In this document: positions 7,594-14,974 of the stretch, piece after piece
Layout: each line of letters starts with the position of its first letter
Position numbering within the stretch: the first letter of the stretch is position 1
Assembly: GCA_020201305.1 (NCBI GenBank)
Contig: JAIVHC010000168.1
Location: 1 to 23,670 of the forward strand
Direction: 5' to 3'
DNA: 23,670 bases
Source of the DNA: Geobacteraceae bacterium
Lineage (GTDB): Bacteria; Desulfobacterota; Desulfuromonadia; Desulfuromonadales; Desulfuromonadaceae
Program-made: the position numbers and the translations under genes
The notes under the pieces: model-generated
The model's input: only the letters and a program-made list of their open reading frames with translations
Databases searched by the model: none
Told to the model about the DNA's origin: nothing

Positions 7594-9038
7594 GGTATAA
7601 TGAGCGGGAGGGTCATAACCAGGGGTGATTCAGGGATATGGTCCTTGGCACGCGCGTCGGTCTTCTGCTTACCGAAGAAGGTCATGAACACGAGGCGGAA
7701 CATATAGAATGCTGTCATCCCCGCCGCGGTTGCACCTACAAGCCAGAGTATCCAGTGGCCTCGCGGTGACGCAAAACTCCACCAGAGGATTTCATCCTTG
7801 GAGAAAAATGCAGAGAAAAACGGCAATCCGCAAATCGCCAGAGTGGAGAGGAAAAAGGTGACAAAGGTAATGGGCATCTTTTTGCGTATTCCACCCATGT
7901 TACGCATATCCTGCGCATCGTCATGGAGATGCGCATGATGGTAGGCGTGATGCAACCCGTGAATTACAGAACCGGCTCCCAGGAAGAGACAAGCCTTGAA
8001 AAACGCATGCGTAAGCAGATGAAAAATACCCGCAGTAAACGCACCCACGCCCATAGCCAGGAACATGTATCCCAACTGTGATACCGTCGAATAAGCCAGA
8101 ACACGTTTGATATCATTCTGTGCAAACCCGATGGTGGCAGCAAAGATAGCCGTTGCCGCACCCACAATGGCAATAGTCATCATGGTGTCCGGTGCCATGG
8201 CAAACAGGCCGTTCATGCGTCCAATCATATATACACCCGCGGTGACCATGGTAGCTGCATGAATAAGAGCTGAAACCGGAGTAGGACCCTCCATGGCGTC
8301 AGGGAGCCACGTATAGAGCGGGATTTGGGCTGATTTACCCGTAGCACCGAGGAAGAAGCACAATGTAATTATAGTTACAATGATGCCGCCATTCTCGAGA
8401 GAACCGGTGTTAGCCGCAATTTCAGTGAAGTTAATGGTCCACACGCCGTTCTGCCCCAATGCCCAGAACAGGGTAAAAAGGCCGATGAGAAAGCCAAAAT
8501 CCCCCACGCGGTTAACCACAAAGGCTTTCTTACCCGCGTCGCTCGCACTCTTCTTTTCGTAATAGTAACCGATGAGGAGATAAGAGCATAGACCCACACC
8601 TTCCCAGCCAACGAACATCACCAGGGCGTTGTTGCCGAGGACCAGCATCAGCATGGCAAAGGTAAACAGGTTCAGATAAGCGAAGAAACGCGCATATCCG
8701 TCCTCGCCATGCATATAACCTATGGAGTACAGGTGGATCAGAGTGGAGAGTCCGGTAACATTGAGAATCATCAATGCAGACAAGGGATCGAGCAGGAACC
8801 CCCAATCAATATTCATTGGCCCCATAGTCATCCAACTCGCAACTATGGTCTCATGGGACTTTACTTCATCGCCTAACAGGCGCCAGAAGTACACACACGA
8901 AACGATAAAGGAGGCAAAAATCGCCAGAGTACCAATGGTACCGATAACCTTCTCATTTTTGATTTTCCTGCCCAGCAGCCCGTTTATCAAAAAGCCCAGT
9001 AGGGGGAAAAACGGTATGAGCCATAAATTGTCGTACAT
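7584..9038 (-). CDS. nuoL: Complex I subunit L, 5' part of a frameshifted gene
   Basis: The 484 residues are the distal antiporter-like subunit NuoL from MYDNLWLIPFFPLLGFLING through helix 14 or so. Landmarks are FVGWEGVGLCSYLLIGYYYEK, AFVVNRVGDFGFLIG, PLYTWLPDAMEGPTPVSALIHAATMV (conserved Lys/His region downstream), NDIKRVLAYSTVSQLGYMFLAMG and LTHAFFKACLFLGAGSVIH. The frame ends LPLIIPPT at a TGA. A five-base G run on the + strand (7591-7595) is the likely site: one extra base there would give IIPPNLIQDF and restore the full protein. GAGGAG is 6 nt before the ATG. Upstream nuoK and downstream nuoM are in normal order. Confidence 0.95.
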   Translation of the reverse strand: MYDNLWLIPFFPLLGFLINGLLGRKIKNEKVIGTIGTLAIFASFIVSCVYFWRLLGDEVKSHETIVASWMTMGPMNIDWGFLLDPLSALMILNVTGLSTLIHLYSIGYMHGEDGYARFFAYLNLFTFAMLMLVLGNNALVMFVGWEGVGLCSYLLIGYYYEKKSASDAGKKAFVVNRVGDFGFLIGLFTLFWALGQNGVWTINFTEIAANTGSLENGGIIVTIITLCFFLGATGKSAQIPLYTWLPDAMEGPTPVSALIHAATMVTAGVYMIGRMNGLFAMAPDTMMTIAIVGAATAIFAATIGFAQNDIKRVLAYSTVSQLGYMFLAMGVGAFTAGIFHLLTHAFFKACLFLGAGSVIHGLHHAYHHAHLHDDAQDMRNMGGIRKKMPITFVTFFLSTLAICGLPFFSAFFSKDEILWWSFASPRGHWILWLVGATAAGMTAFYMFRLVFMTFFGKQKTDARAKDHIPESPLVMTLPLIIPPT

Positions 9039-9084
9039 CTATATCTCCTCTTGACGGACCTTTAAGCGACCAAACTTGACCAAG

Positions 9085-9390
9085 TTACAATTTCAGTAGA
9101 TTGAAGTCCTCTACATCGATTGACTCGCGATTGCGGTAGAATGCAATCATCAGTGCGAGACCGACAGCGGCCTCCGCAGCTGCTACCGTCATGATAAAGA
9201 GCACAAATATCTGACCATCCAGATTGCCCAGATGACTTGATAATGCAATAAAGGTCAAATTGACCGCATTAAGCATCAATTCAATGCACATAAACACGAC
9301 AATGGCGTTGCGGCGGGTTAAAACGCCGATGGCACCAAGGCTGAATAAAATCGCGCTCACAACCATATAGTGTTGTACCGAAACAATCAT
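9085..9390 (-). CDS. nuoK: NADH-quinone oxidoreductase subunit K
   Basis: The 101-residue protein has three transmembrane helices, as is standard for NuoK/MrpC-like subunits. Both proton-path glutamates are present: Glu37 in CIELMLNAVNLTF and Glu73 in AAAEAAVGLALMI. It sits in the membrane arm between NuoJ and NuoN and follows nuoJ by 9 bp, so the two genes are very likely translated from one message. A G-rich stretch (AGGGGGCAGG) precedes the ATG. Nothing unusual. Confidence 0.97.
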   Translation of the reverse strand: MIVSVQHYMVVSAILFSLGAIGVLTRRNAIVVFMCIELMLNAVNLTFIALSSHLGNLDGQIFVLFIMTVAAAEAAVGLALMIAFYRNRESIDVEDFNLLKL

Positions 9391-9399
9391 ACCTGCCCC

Positions 9400-9912
9400 C
9401 TACACTTCACGCTTTGCGAGGATTATTGCACCTACAATAGCCACCAGCAACAGGATCGAGGCTATCTCAAACGGTAACATAAAATCGGTAAATAACGCCT
9501 TGCCAATCAACTCGGTATGCCCGACTGACTCAACCATTTCTGCGCTCACACTTCCCGGGACAGGGTTAACTGATCCCTGCTTAAGAATAATGAGAACCTG
9601 AAACAACATAAGTCCGCTGGCTACCACTGCGCCGGTAACCGCATGTCTATAGCGGATTACCACGGACGAACCGAGATTCAACAGCATGATTACAAAGATA
9701 ATTAGAACCATGATGGCGCCGGCATATACCATTATCTGGATAGCTGCCATAAATGGCGCATGCAGGGTTACATAGAAAATCGCGAGACAGAAAAAGGTCA
9801 TAACCAGCGTAATACCGCTGTTAATCGGGTTTCTGCACGTAATAACCAAAAAGCCTGAGGTTACTGCGACAAACGCTACAACATAAAAAAACAACTGCTG
9901 CAGTATATCCAT
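9400..9912 (-). CDS. nuoJ: NADH-quinone oxidoreductase subunit J
   Basis: The 170-residue protein has five predicted helices and the family stretches NPINSGITLVMTFFCLAIFYVTLHAPFMAAIQIMVYAGAIMVLIIFVIMLLNL, the core of NuoJ. NuoJ packs at the junction of the quinone module and the first antiporter-like subunits. Its C-terminus (FEIASILLLVAIVGAIILAKREV) is typical. AGGAG lies 9 nt upstream of the ATG. The gene lies between nuoI and nuoK with very short gaps. Nothing is missing compared with the family. Confidence 0.96.
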   Translation of the reverse strand: MDILQQLFFYVVAFVAVTSGFLVITCRNPINSGITLVMTFFCLAIFYVTLHAPFMAAIQIMVYAGAIMVLIIFVIMLLNLGSSVVIRYRHAVTGAVVASGLMLFQVLIILKQGSVNPVPGSVSAEMVESVGHTELIGKALFTDFMLPFEIASILLLVAIVGAIILAKREV

Positions 9913-9932
9913 TGAAGTGGCTCCTATTTCTT

Positions 9933-10328
9933 TTATTTAAGCAAACGCTCTTTGGTAAAGCAGAAGTCTTCACGGTTAAGATTCGCGAGTTCATACTCGC
10001 CAGTCATCTCAATAGCCTCCACAGGACAGGCCTCGACACAGTATCCACAGAAGATGCAGCGCAACAGATCGATCTGATATACTGTGGGGTATTTTCTGCC
10101 ATTCTCGTCTTCATCCGCCTCGATGGTGATACATTTAGCCGGACACGCTGTAGCACACAGATAGCATGCGACACATTTTTCCCCGCTGTGATCCGGAACC
10201 AGGCGATGCAGGCCACGAAATCGTTCGAACGGCTCATATTTAACTTTAGGGTACTCCACTGTGGTGGAATTCCCCGGCAGCAGATGTCTGGCGGTTATAC
10301 TTAAGCCCTGAATAAATTCTTTAATCAT
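9933..10328 (-). CDS. nuoI: NADH-quinone oxidoreductase subunit I (2x[4Fe-4S])
   Basis: The 131-residue protein carries two ferredoxin-type motifs: Cys52-x2-Cys55-x2-Cys58-x3-Cys62-Pro and Cys91-x2-Cys94-x2-Cys97-x3-Cys101-Pro. These bind clusters N6a and N6b, which carry electrons to N2 in NuoB. An extra Cys66 follows the first motif. The N-terminus (MIKEFIQGLSITARHL) is the amphipathic anchor usual for NuoI. With NuoEFG absent, NuoI would be the outermost Fe-S subunit of this complex, so it is a plausible docking point for a soluble donor such as ferredoxin; that is inference. AAGGA is 8 nt before the ATG. Confidence 0.97.
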   Translation of the reverse strand: MIKEFIQGLSITARHLLPGNSTTVEYPKVKYEPFERFRGLHRLVPDHSGEKCVACYLCATACPAKCITIEADEDENGRKYPTVYQIDLLRCIFCGYCVEACPVEAIEMTGEYELANLNREDFCFTKERLLK

Positions 10329-10355
10329 GGGTCGGTCCTTTAGACAATGGGAATG

Positions 10356-11369
10356 CTATAAAACGATTACGGCCCCAGTAATAACGATATTCAACAACGC
10401 CAGCGGCAGGAACACCTTCCAGCCCATAAACATCAGCTGATCGTATCTGACGCGGGGGAACGTGGCTCGCATCCATATGAGCACGAACATAAAGAAGAAT
10501 ATCTTAAGCAGCAGATTGATCACGCCGGGGAAAGGTCCTGCAGGGCCACCGAGGAAGAGAGTGGAAATAACTGCGGCAACCACAACCATGTTGGCGTATT
10601 CTGCCATGAAAAAGAGTGCATACTTCATGGAAGAATATTCAGTGCAGAACCCGGAGACCAACTCTGTTTCAGCTTCCGGCAGGTCGAAGGGCACACGATT
10701 AATCTCTGCGACAGATGTGATAAAAAACACACAGAACGCAAGGGGCTGGGAAAAAACAAACCAGTTAAACATGGAGCCCGATTGCGCCTCTACGATTCCC
10801 CGCAGACTCAGGGTCTCTGCCAGCATAAATACTGCAACAATTGACAGCCCGGCTGCCAACTCGTAGGAGATCACCTGAGCGGCGGAACGTATCCCCCCCA
10901 GAAGCGAATACTTATTATTTGAGGCCCACCCGGCAAGTACAATGCCGTACACTCCGAGACCTTCCATAGCAAGGATGAATAAAATCCCTACATCCAGATC
11001 GGCTATCTGCAGAGGAACGGTATACCCACCAATGACTACGTCACCGCCAAACGGCACCACTGCAACCGTTATAAATGCCGGGACCAGAATCATCATAGGA
11101 GCAAGGATAAACGCAACCTTGCTTGCCTGCGCTGGGATAATATCTTCCTTGAAGAACAGTTTCAGCCCATCGGCTATGGGCTGCAAGAGCCCCAGCGGGC
11201 CTGTCATAGTGGGGCCAAGGCGCGTCTGCATGTGACCGATAATCTTGCGCTCTGCGTATGTGGCATAAGCCACAATCAGCAGCAGCACAACAAACACCGC
11301 CAGTATTTTGGCAAGCATTACTGCAATAAACAGAATCGGGTCATTTGAGAGGCTAAGCATTTCCGGCAT
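10356..11369 (-). CDS. nuoH: NADH-quinone oxidoreductase subunit H
   Basis: The 337-residue protein is the membrane subunit forming the quinone cavity with NuoB and NuoD. The signature loops are visible: YAERKIIGHMQTRLGPTMTGPLGLLQPIADGLKL near residues 40-75, GWASNNKYSLLGGIRSAAQVISYE, and INRVPFDLPEAETELVSGFCTEYSSMKYALFFMAEYANM with its row of conserved acidic residues. The length matches the family. The start has GAGGA 6 nt upstream. An 87-nt gap separates it from nuoD, the longest within the operon, and holds two small hairpins. Confidence 0.97.
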   Translation of the reverse strand: MPEMLSLSNDPILFIAVMLAKILAVFVVLLLIVAYATYAERKIIGHMQTRLGPTMTGPLGLLQPIADGLKLFFKEDIIPAQASKVAFILAPMMILVPAFITVAVVPFGGDVVIGGYTVPLQIADLDVGILFILAMEGLGVYGIVLAGWASNNKYSLLGGIRSAAQVISYELAAGLSIVAVFMLAETLSLRGIVEAQSGSMFNWFVFSQPLAFCVFFITSVAEINRVPFDLPEAETELVSGFCTEYSSMKYALFFMAEYANMVVVAAVISTLFLGGPAGPFPGVINLLLKIFFFMFVLIWMRATFPRVRYDQLMFMGWKVFLPLALLNIVITGAVIVL

Positions 11370-11399
11370 GATTTTCCTCTTTCCTTCGTTGCATTTCTA

Positions 11400-11444
11400 C
11401 CGGAATCCCGGCAGAGCATTTATATAACTGACCTGAAGATCAGG
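11400..11444 (-). other. Two small hairpins in the nuoD-nuoH gap
   Basis: CCGG-AATC-CCGG (11400-11411) and CCTGA-AGA-TCAGG (11432-11444) are perfect short inverted repeats in the only sizeable gap inside the operon apart from those around nuoC and nuoN. They lack T-tracts, so they are not intrinsic terminators. A role in RNA processing or stability is possible but unproven. Confidence 0.35.
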
Positions 11445-11456
11445 CAAAAGCCAGGA

Positions 11457-12635
11457 TCAGCGGTCTATCTCTCCAAGAACAATGTCCAATGTTCCGATTG
11501 TGGCGATAACATCGGCAAGCAAAGACCCTTCAACCATTTGAGGTAATGCCTGCAAATTGACGAATGATGGAGGACGTACCTTCATGCGATATGGATTTGC
11601 GCTACCATCGGAAATCATGTAATAGCCCAACTCGCCCTTGGGAGCTTCGATCCCCTGATAGATCTCACCCGGCTCCGGTTTAAACCCATCAGTTACAAGC
11701 TTGAACTGATGAATAAGACCCTCAATGGAATTCAGAACCTTCTCTTTGGGGGGCAGGCACACTCCTGGATTATCGGCCAGGATTGGTCCATCCTCAAGCC
11801 TATCCAGACACTGTTGAATGATCTTGCACGATTCGCGCATCTCATCCAGGCGCGCGGTATAGCGATCAAAGGTATCTCCTCTTTCGCGGGTGACAACCTC
11901 GAAATCATACTCTTCATAGCCTGTATATGGATTATCGCGCCGGAGATCCCAGTCAACGCCGCTGGCACGCAACGCCGGACCGGTCAACCCGATATCAATT
12001 GCATCTTCAGCCGAAATGTACCCGACACCCTGGGTACGCTTCTGCCAGATAGCATTCCCGGTCAGAAGTCCCTCGTAGGTCTTCAGATGGCCGGGCATGG
12101 CATCGATAAAATTCTTCACATCCTGTTCAAACCCCTCCGGAAGATCTTCAGAGAGCCCCCCTACACGAAAGTAGTTGGATGTCATGCGCGCGCCGGAGAG
12201 TTTTTCGTACATGTCCATGATTAGTTCACGCTCACGGAAGCAGTATATAAATACCGTCATCGCCCCGATATCCAGCGCGTGAGTCGCCAACCAGACCAGG
12301 TGGCTTTTGATACGCGTAAGCTCGGCCATCATTACCCGAACAACCTTGGCGCGTTGCGGAATTTCATGGGTAATCCCAAGGAGCTTCTCCACAGCAAGAA
12401 CATAGCCGAGGTTATTACTCATGGGCGCGAGATAGTCAAGACGATCGGTGAGAGGCAACGCCTTATGATAGCTGCGATTTTCCGCCAGTTTTTCCACCCC
12501 GCGGTGCAGAAAACCGATATGGGGAGTAGCTTTGACCACTGTCTCCCCATCAAGTTCCAGGATCAACTGCAACACCCCGTGTGTAGAGGGGTGCTGGGGA
12601 CCCATATTTATTGTCATAGTCTCTTTTGTTGCCAT
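11457..12635 (-). CDS. nuoD: NADH-quinone oxidoreductase subunit D (49-kDa type)
   Basis: The 392-residue protein is the quinone-binding subunit of the peripheral arm, related to the large subunit of [NiFe] hydrogenases. TINMGPQHPSTHGVLQL carries the quinone-site His, and LPLTDRLDYLAPMSNN carries the quinone-site Tyr. Other family stretches are HIGFLHRGVEKLAE, ARMTSNYFRVGGLSEDLPEG and PKGELGYYMISDG. It is a separate gene, not a NuoCD fusion. I start it at the ATG at 12635 because the family N-terminus begins near TMTINMGPQHP and GAGG lies 7 nt upstream. A longer open frame back to 12749 overlaps nuoC and adds no family-like sequence. Confidence 0.97.
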   Translation of the reverse strand: MATKETMTINMGPQHPSTHGVLQLILELDGETVVKATPHIGFLHRGVEKLAENRSYHKALPLTDRLDYLAPMSNNLGYVLAVEKLLGITHEIPQRAKVVRVMMAELTRIKSHLVWLATHALDIGAMTVFIYCFRERELIMDMYEKLSGARMTSNYFRVGGLSEDLPEGFEQDVKNFIDAMPGHLKTYEGLLTGNAIWQKRTQGVGYISAEDAIDIGLTGPALRASGVDWDLRRDNPYTGYEEYDFEVVTRERGDTFDRYTARLDEMRESCKIIQQCLDRLEDGPILADNPGVCLPPKEKVLNSIEGLIHQFKLVTDGFKPEPGEIYQGIEAPKGELGYYMISDGSANPYRMKVRPPSFVNLQALPQMVEGSLLADVIATIGTLDIVLGEIDR

Positions 12636-12670
12636 ATATAAGCCTCGCTTCAGTCGATGGTTGCTTGAAT

Positions 12671-13150
12671 TCAGGAAAGACGACCCTGATAGAGCTCCCG
12701 ATCCGGGCCCTGCAAGGGGTAGTCCTTGCGCAGCGGGTATCCTTCCCAATCAGCAGGCATCAGAATCCTTCGCAGATCAGGGTGACCGTTAAACGCGATA
12801 CCGAACATATCCCAGCATTCGCGTTCGGGCCAGTTAGCCGTTGACCACACCCCGGAAACCGTATCGATGCAACAATCATCTTCTCCAACTGCAGCCTTAA
12901 TACGCAGACGCTCTTTGGTTTCGATGTTGTACAGATTGTACACCACCATGAAACGCGGTTCGGAGCCGAGATAGTCCACTCCACACAAGTCACAGAGGAA
13001 ATTATACCCTGCACTGTCTCTCAAAAATGTACAGACCGCTACTATGTCGTTCTTATTAACGGTCACGGTCATCTCGCCCCGATGTTCAACCGTATTGACT
13101 ACCGCGGCGGAAAACTCCTGCTTAAGCTTTGCAACAACTGCCTGGCTCAT
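12671..13150 (-). CDS. nuoC: NADH-quinone oxidoreductase subunit C (30-kDa type)
   Basis: The 159-residue protein shows the subunit C signature WPERECWDMFGIAFNGHPDLRRILMPADWEGYPLRKDYPLQG near its C-terminus (key residues RE-WDMFGI, HPDLRRIL, GYPLRKD). Upstream are FLCDLCGVDYLGSEPRF and VYNLYN, as in 30-kDa subunits. It supports NuoD and NuoB in the peripheral arm and binds no cofactor. Length is normal for a stand-alone NuoC. AGGGA lies about 8 nt before the ATG. It is separated from nuoB by 67 bp. Confidence 0.96.
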   Translation of the reverse strand: MSQAVVAKLKQEFSAAVVNTVEHRGEMTVTVNKNDIVAVCTFLRDSAGYNFLCDLCGVDYLGSEPRFMVVYNLYNIETKERLRIKAAVGEDDCCIDTVSGVWSTANWPERECWDMFGIAFNGHPDLRRILMPADWEGYPLRKDYPLQGPDRELYQGRLS

Positions 13151-13217
13151 ACTTTTTCCCTATACGTATATATGGTTTACGCAAGACGCCCTGTTCTTTT
13201 TTCACCACGCGGGAAGC

Positions 13218-13769
13218 CTACCCCTGTACAACTTCACCCACACCAATGGCGGCGCCGAAGCTGTTCTTCTCACGCATGATCTTTTCCTGCAGCTGGATCA
13301 GCGCATACAGCAGGCCCTCCGGCCGTGGCGGGCACCCGGGAATATACACATCCACCGGCAGTGCAGTATCAATCCCCTGCACAACACTGTATGTGTCAAA
13401 TATACCCCCTGATGAAGCACAGGCGCCCATAGCAATTACATATTTGGGCTCAGGCATCTGCTCATAAACGGTCTGAATAACCGGAAGCATTTTATACGTT
13501 ACCGTGCCTGCGAGTATTATAACATCCGCCTGTCGCGGAGACGCGCGGAACAGCACCCCGAGACGATCCAGATCGTGACGTGCAGCACCGGCCGCCATCA
13601 TCTCGATCGCGCAGCAGGCCAGACCAAAGGTCATGGGCCACATAGAACGGGAACGCGACCAGTTAACCACCTTGTCCAGAGATGCAGTGATAATATTGTC
13701 ACCAAGCACAGCGGTATTCATGTGTTGCGGTACCGCTGTACTGGCGCTTCCCTGCTGCTCGACTACCAT
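13218..13769 (-). CDS. nuoB: NADH-quinone oxidoreductase subunit B (cluster N2)
   Basis: The 183-residue protein has all four cluster N2 ligands: the adjacent pair Cys52-Cys53 (GLACCAIEMM), Cys117 (MGACASSGG) and Cys146 (YIPGCPPRPE). N2 passes electrons to quinone at the NuoB/NuoD interface. I place the start at the ATG at 13769, which overlaps the nuoA stop (ATGGTAG) and has GGAG 8 nt upstream. This suggests translational coupling. An in-frame ATG at 13790 and an open frame to 13880 lie inside nuoA and are less likely. The N-terminal 35 residues before the conserved core are variable in the family. Confidence 0.97.
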   Translation of the reverse strand: MVVEQQGSASTAVPQHMNTAVLGDNIITASLDKVVNWSRSRSMWPMTFGLACCAIEMMAAGAARHDLDRLGVLFRASPRQADVIILAGTVTYKMLPVIQTVYEQMPEPKYVIAMGACASSGGIFDTYSVVQGIDTALPVDVYIPGCPPRPEGLLYALIQLQEKIMREKNSFGAAIGVGEVVQG

Positions 13770-14116
13770 TCCAGCGCTCCTTTTTTCCATTCGTAAGCCA
13801 GCCCTATAATCAAGACAAAAACGAAAAAGCCCATAACCCCGGCTCCGTACATGCCCAGCTGCTTGAACACAACAGCCCACGGATAAAGAAAGACCACTTC
13901 GATATCGAACACGATAAAAGTCATCGCCACCATGTAGAATTTGACGGAAAACTGTTCACGTGCAGTTCCAATCAGAGGCATACCACATTCGTACGGGGCA
14001 AGCTTTACCTCGCTGGGCTTTTTGGGCCCGAAGATAAACGAAAAGGCCACCGACCCCAGCGCAAACATCAACGCCAGAGCTATGAGGACGAGTATCGGCA
14101 GATAACTCTCAAGCAT
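13763..14116 (-). CDS. nuoA: NADH-quinone oxidoreductase subunit A
   Basis: The 117-residue protein has three transmembrane helices and the NuoA markers KLAPYECGMPLIGTAREQFSVKFYMVAM (conserved YECG) and FDIEVVFLYPWAV. It lies where the membrane arm meets the quinone module, near NuoH, NuoJ and NuoK. It is the first gene of the operon. GGAGGAG lies 6-8 nt before the ATG, the strongest ribosome-binding site of the operon. The stop overlaps the start of nuoB. Confidence 0.97.
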   Translation of the reverse strand: MLESYLPILVLIALALMFALGSVAFSFIFGPKKPSEVKLAPYECGMPLIGTAREQFSVKFYMVAMTFIVFDIEVVFLYPWAVVFKQLGMYGAGVMGFFVFVLIIGLAYEWKKGALEW

Positions 14117-14194
14117 GTAAGCTCCTCCATCCAGGGTTAACTACATAATCCAGAACCGCCCGCGCAAGCAACATCAGCGGTTTCAGCGTCGTGC

Positions 14195-14223
14195 AAGTTA
14201 GGTCAAATGCGTGGCTTTGTCAA
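14195..14223 (-). promoter_or_regulatory. Candidate promoter of the nuo operon
   Basis: On the minus strand TTGACA (14223-14218) is a perfect -35 box, followed after 17 bp by TAACTT (14200-14195), a weak -10. This would start transcription near 14188, about 70 nt before nuoA. The weak -10 suggests help from an activator. Just upstream lie 7-bp tandem repeats (14233-14253). No clear intrinsic terminator separates this from the NifU-like gene, so read-through from that gene is also possible. Confidence 0.5.
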
Positions 14224-14232
14224 GGGAAAAAT

Positions 14233-14253
14233 ACAGTATACAGTATGCAGTTT
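14233..14253. repeat. 7-bp tandem repeat upstream of the nuo promoter
   Basis: ACAGTAT is repeated exactly at 14233-14239 and 14240-14246 and degenerately (GCAGTTT) at 14247-14253. It lies about 10 bp upstream of the candidate -35 box, where an activator would bind. It could also be a chance short repeat. Confidence 0.5.
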
Positions 14254-14416
14254 TGTACAAAACAAGTTCTTTAATTTCAGCATCTTACACTGGAATAACC
14301 CGTTAAAAAAAGGTCTCTAAAAAGCGATTCAGCACCCTGTGGCACGCTTCACCTTATCCGCAAACATGTGCCATGAATAAGCCCGGAGCACACCCCTGCA
14401 TCGCGGTCTAGACCCC

Positions 14417-14788
14417 CTACTCTTCCGGGGGATGCATATAACGCGTAACTGCTGCTCGAATAGCAGTGGCGGAAAGATTCGAGCAATGCATCTTCTCATC
14501 CGGCAACCCCCCCAGCGCCTCCGCAACCTTTTCATCCGTAACCTCAAGCGCTTCTTCGAGGGTTTTGCCCTTGACCATTGTGCTTGCCTTAGAGGTGGTA
14601 GCTATTGCAGCCGCACATCCATAGACCTTGTATTTCACATCGGTAATAATGTTGTCTTCGATTTTAAGAAAAATCAGGATCGCATCTCCGCAACCGGGAT
14701 CTCCCACCTTTACCACTACATTCGGATTTTCTATGGTTCCGACATTGCGCGGATTGGAAAAATGCTCTACAACTGCATCGGTGTACAT
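14417..14788 (-). CDS. NifU/IscU-type iron-sulfur cluster scaffold protein
   Basis: The 123-residue protein is the stand-alone N-terminal (IscU-like) domain of NifU. The three cluster-assembly cysteines are all present: Cys33 in GDPGCGDAI with the adjacent Asp35, Cys58 in GCAAAIATTS, and Cys102 in KMHCSNL. The start MYTDAVVEHFSNPRNVG is typical. In the cytoplasm such proteins receive sulfur from a cysteine desulfurase and pass Fe-S clusters to target enzymes. No desulfurase gene is in the window. It lies upstream of nuoA on the same strand with a 300-bp gap, so it may help load the clusters of NuoB and NuoI (inference). AGGA is about 10 nt before the ATG. It is transcribed divergently from the helicase gene. 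I leave the symbol blank because nifU and iscU naming cannot be decided here. Confidence 0.93.
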   Translation of the reverse strand: MYTDAVVEHFSNPRNVGTIENPNVVVKVGDPGCGDAILIFLKIEDNIITDVKYKVYGCAAAIATTSKASTMVKGKTLEEALEVTDEKVAEALGGLPDEKMHCSNLSATAIRAAVTRYMHPPEE

Positions 14789-14907
14789 GTTGAACCGTTC
14801 CTTTCATTGATTATCCGGATATTAAACAGGCACGAAACCGCCTGATCATACCTTCTGGAGAACTGGAAAAGCAACCGCGCGTACACGAAATAATGTAATT
14901 AATGATT

Positions 14908-14933
14908 GATGCTTTCGCAGAAAGCACAAAATT
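14908..14933. mobile_element. Remnant left end of the MITE-like element (copy C)
   Basis: Twenty-six bases are identical to the left end of copy A (1359-1384), beginning GATGCTTTCGCAGAAAGC, and then the similarity stops abruptly. No right end is found nearby. It lies in the divergent promoter region between the NifU-like gene and the helicase. It still contains the 7-bp stem hairpin TGCTTTC-GCA-GAAAGCA. Confidence 0.7.
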
Positions 14934-14961
14934 GAACCTACGCCCGCTGCCGCTCACCTCT

Positions 14962-14967
14962 TATAAT
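14962..14967 (+). promoter_or_regulatory. Perfect -10 box just before the helicase start codon
   Basis: TATAAT lies 7 bp before the ATG at 14975, so transcription from it would start at or next to the A of the ATG, giving a leaderless message. This fits the lack of any Shine-Dalgarno sequence there. No -35 box is at the right distance (the nearest, TTGAAC at 14932-14937, is 24 bp away). Confidence 0.4.
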
Positions 14968-14974
14968 TCAAGAC

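Noticed and set aside
12636..12749. A longer NuoD N-terminus back to 12749
   Set aside because: It overlaps nuoC and has no family-like residues; the ATG at 12635 has a good ribosome-binding site.
14289..14374. An intrinsic terminator between the NifU-like gene and nuoA
   Set aside because: TGGCAC / GTGCCA can pair, but the loop is 22 nt and the T-runs are about 18 nt or more away from the stem, so it does not meet the usual form.
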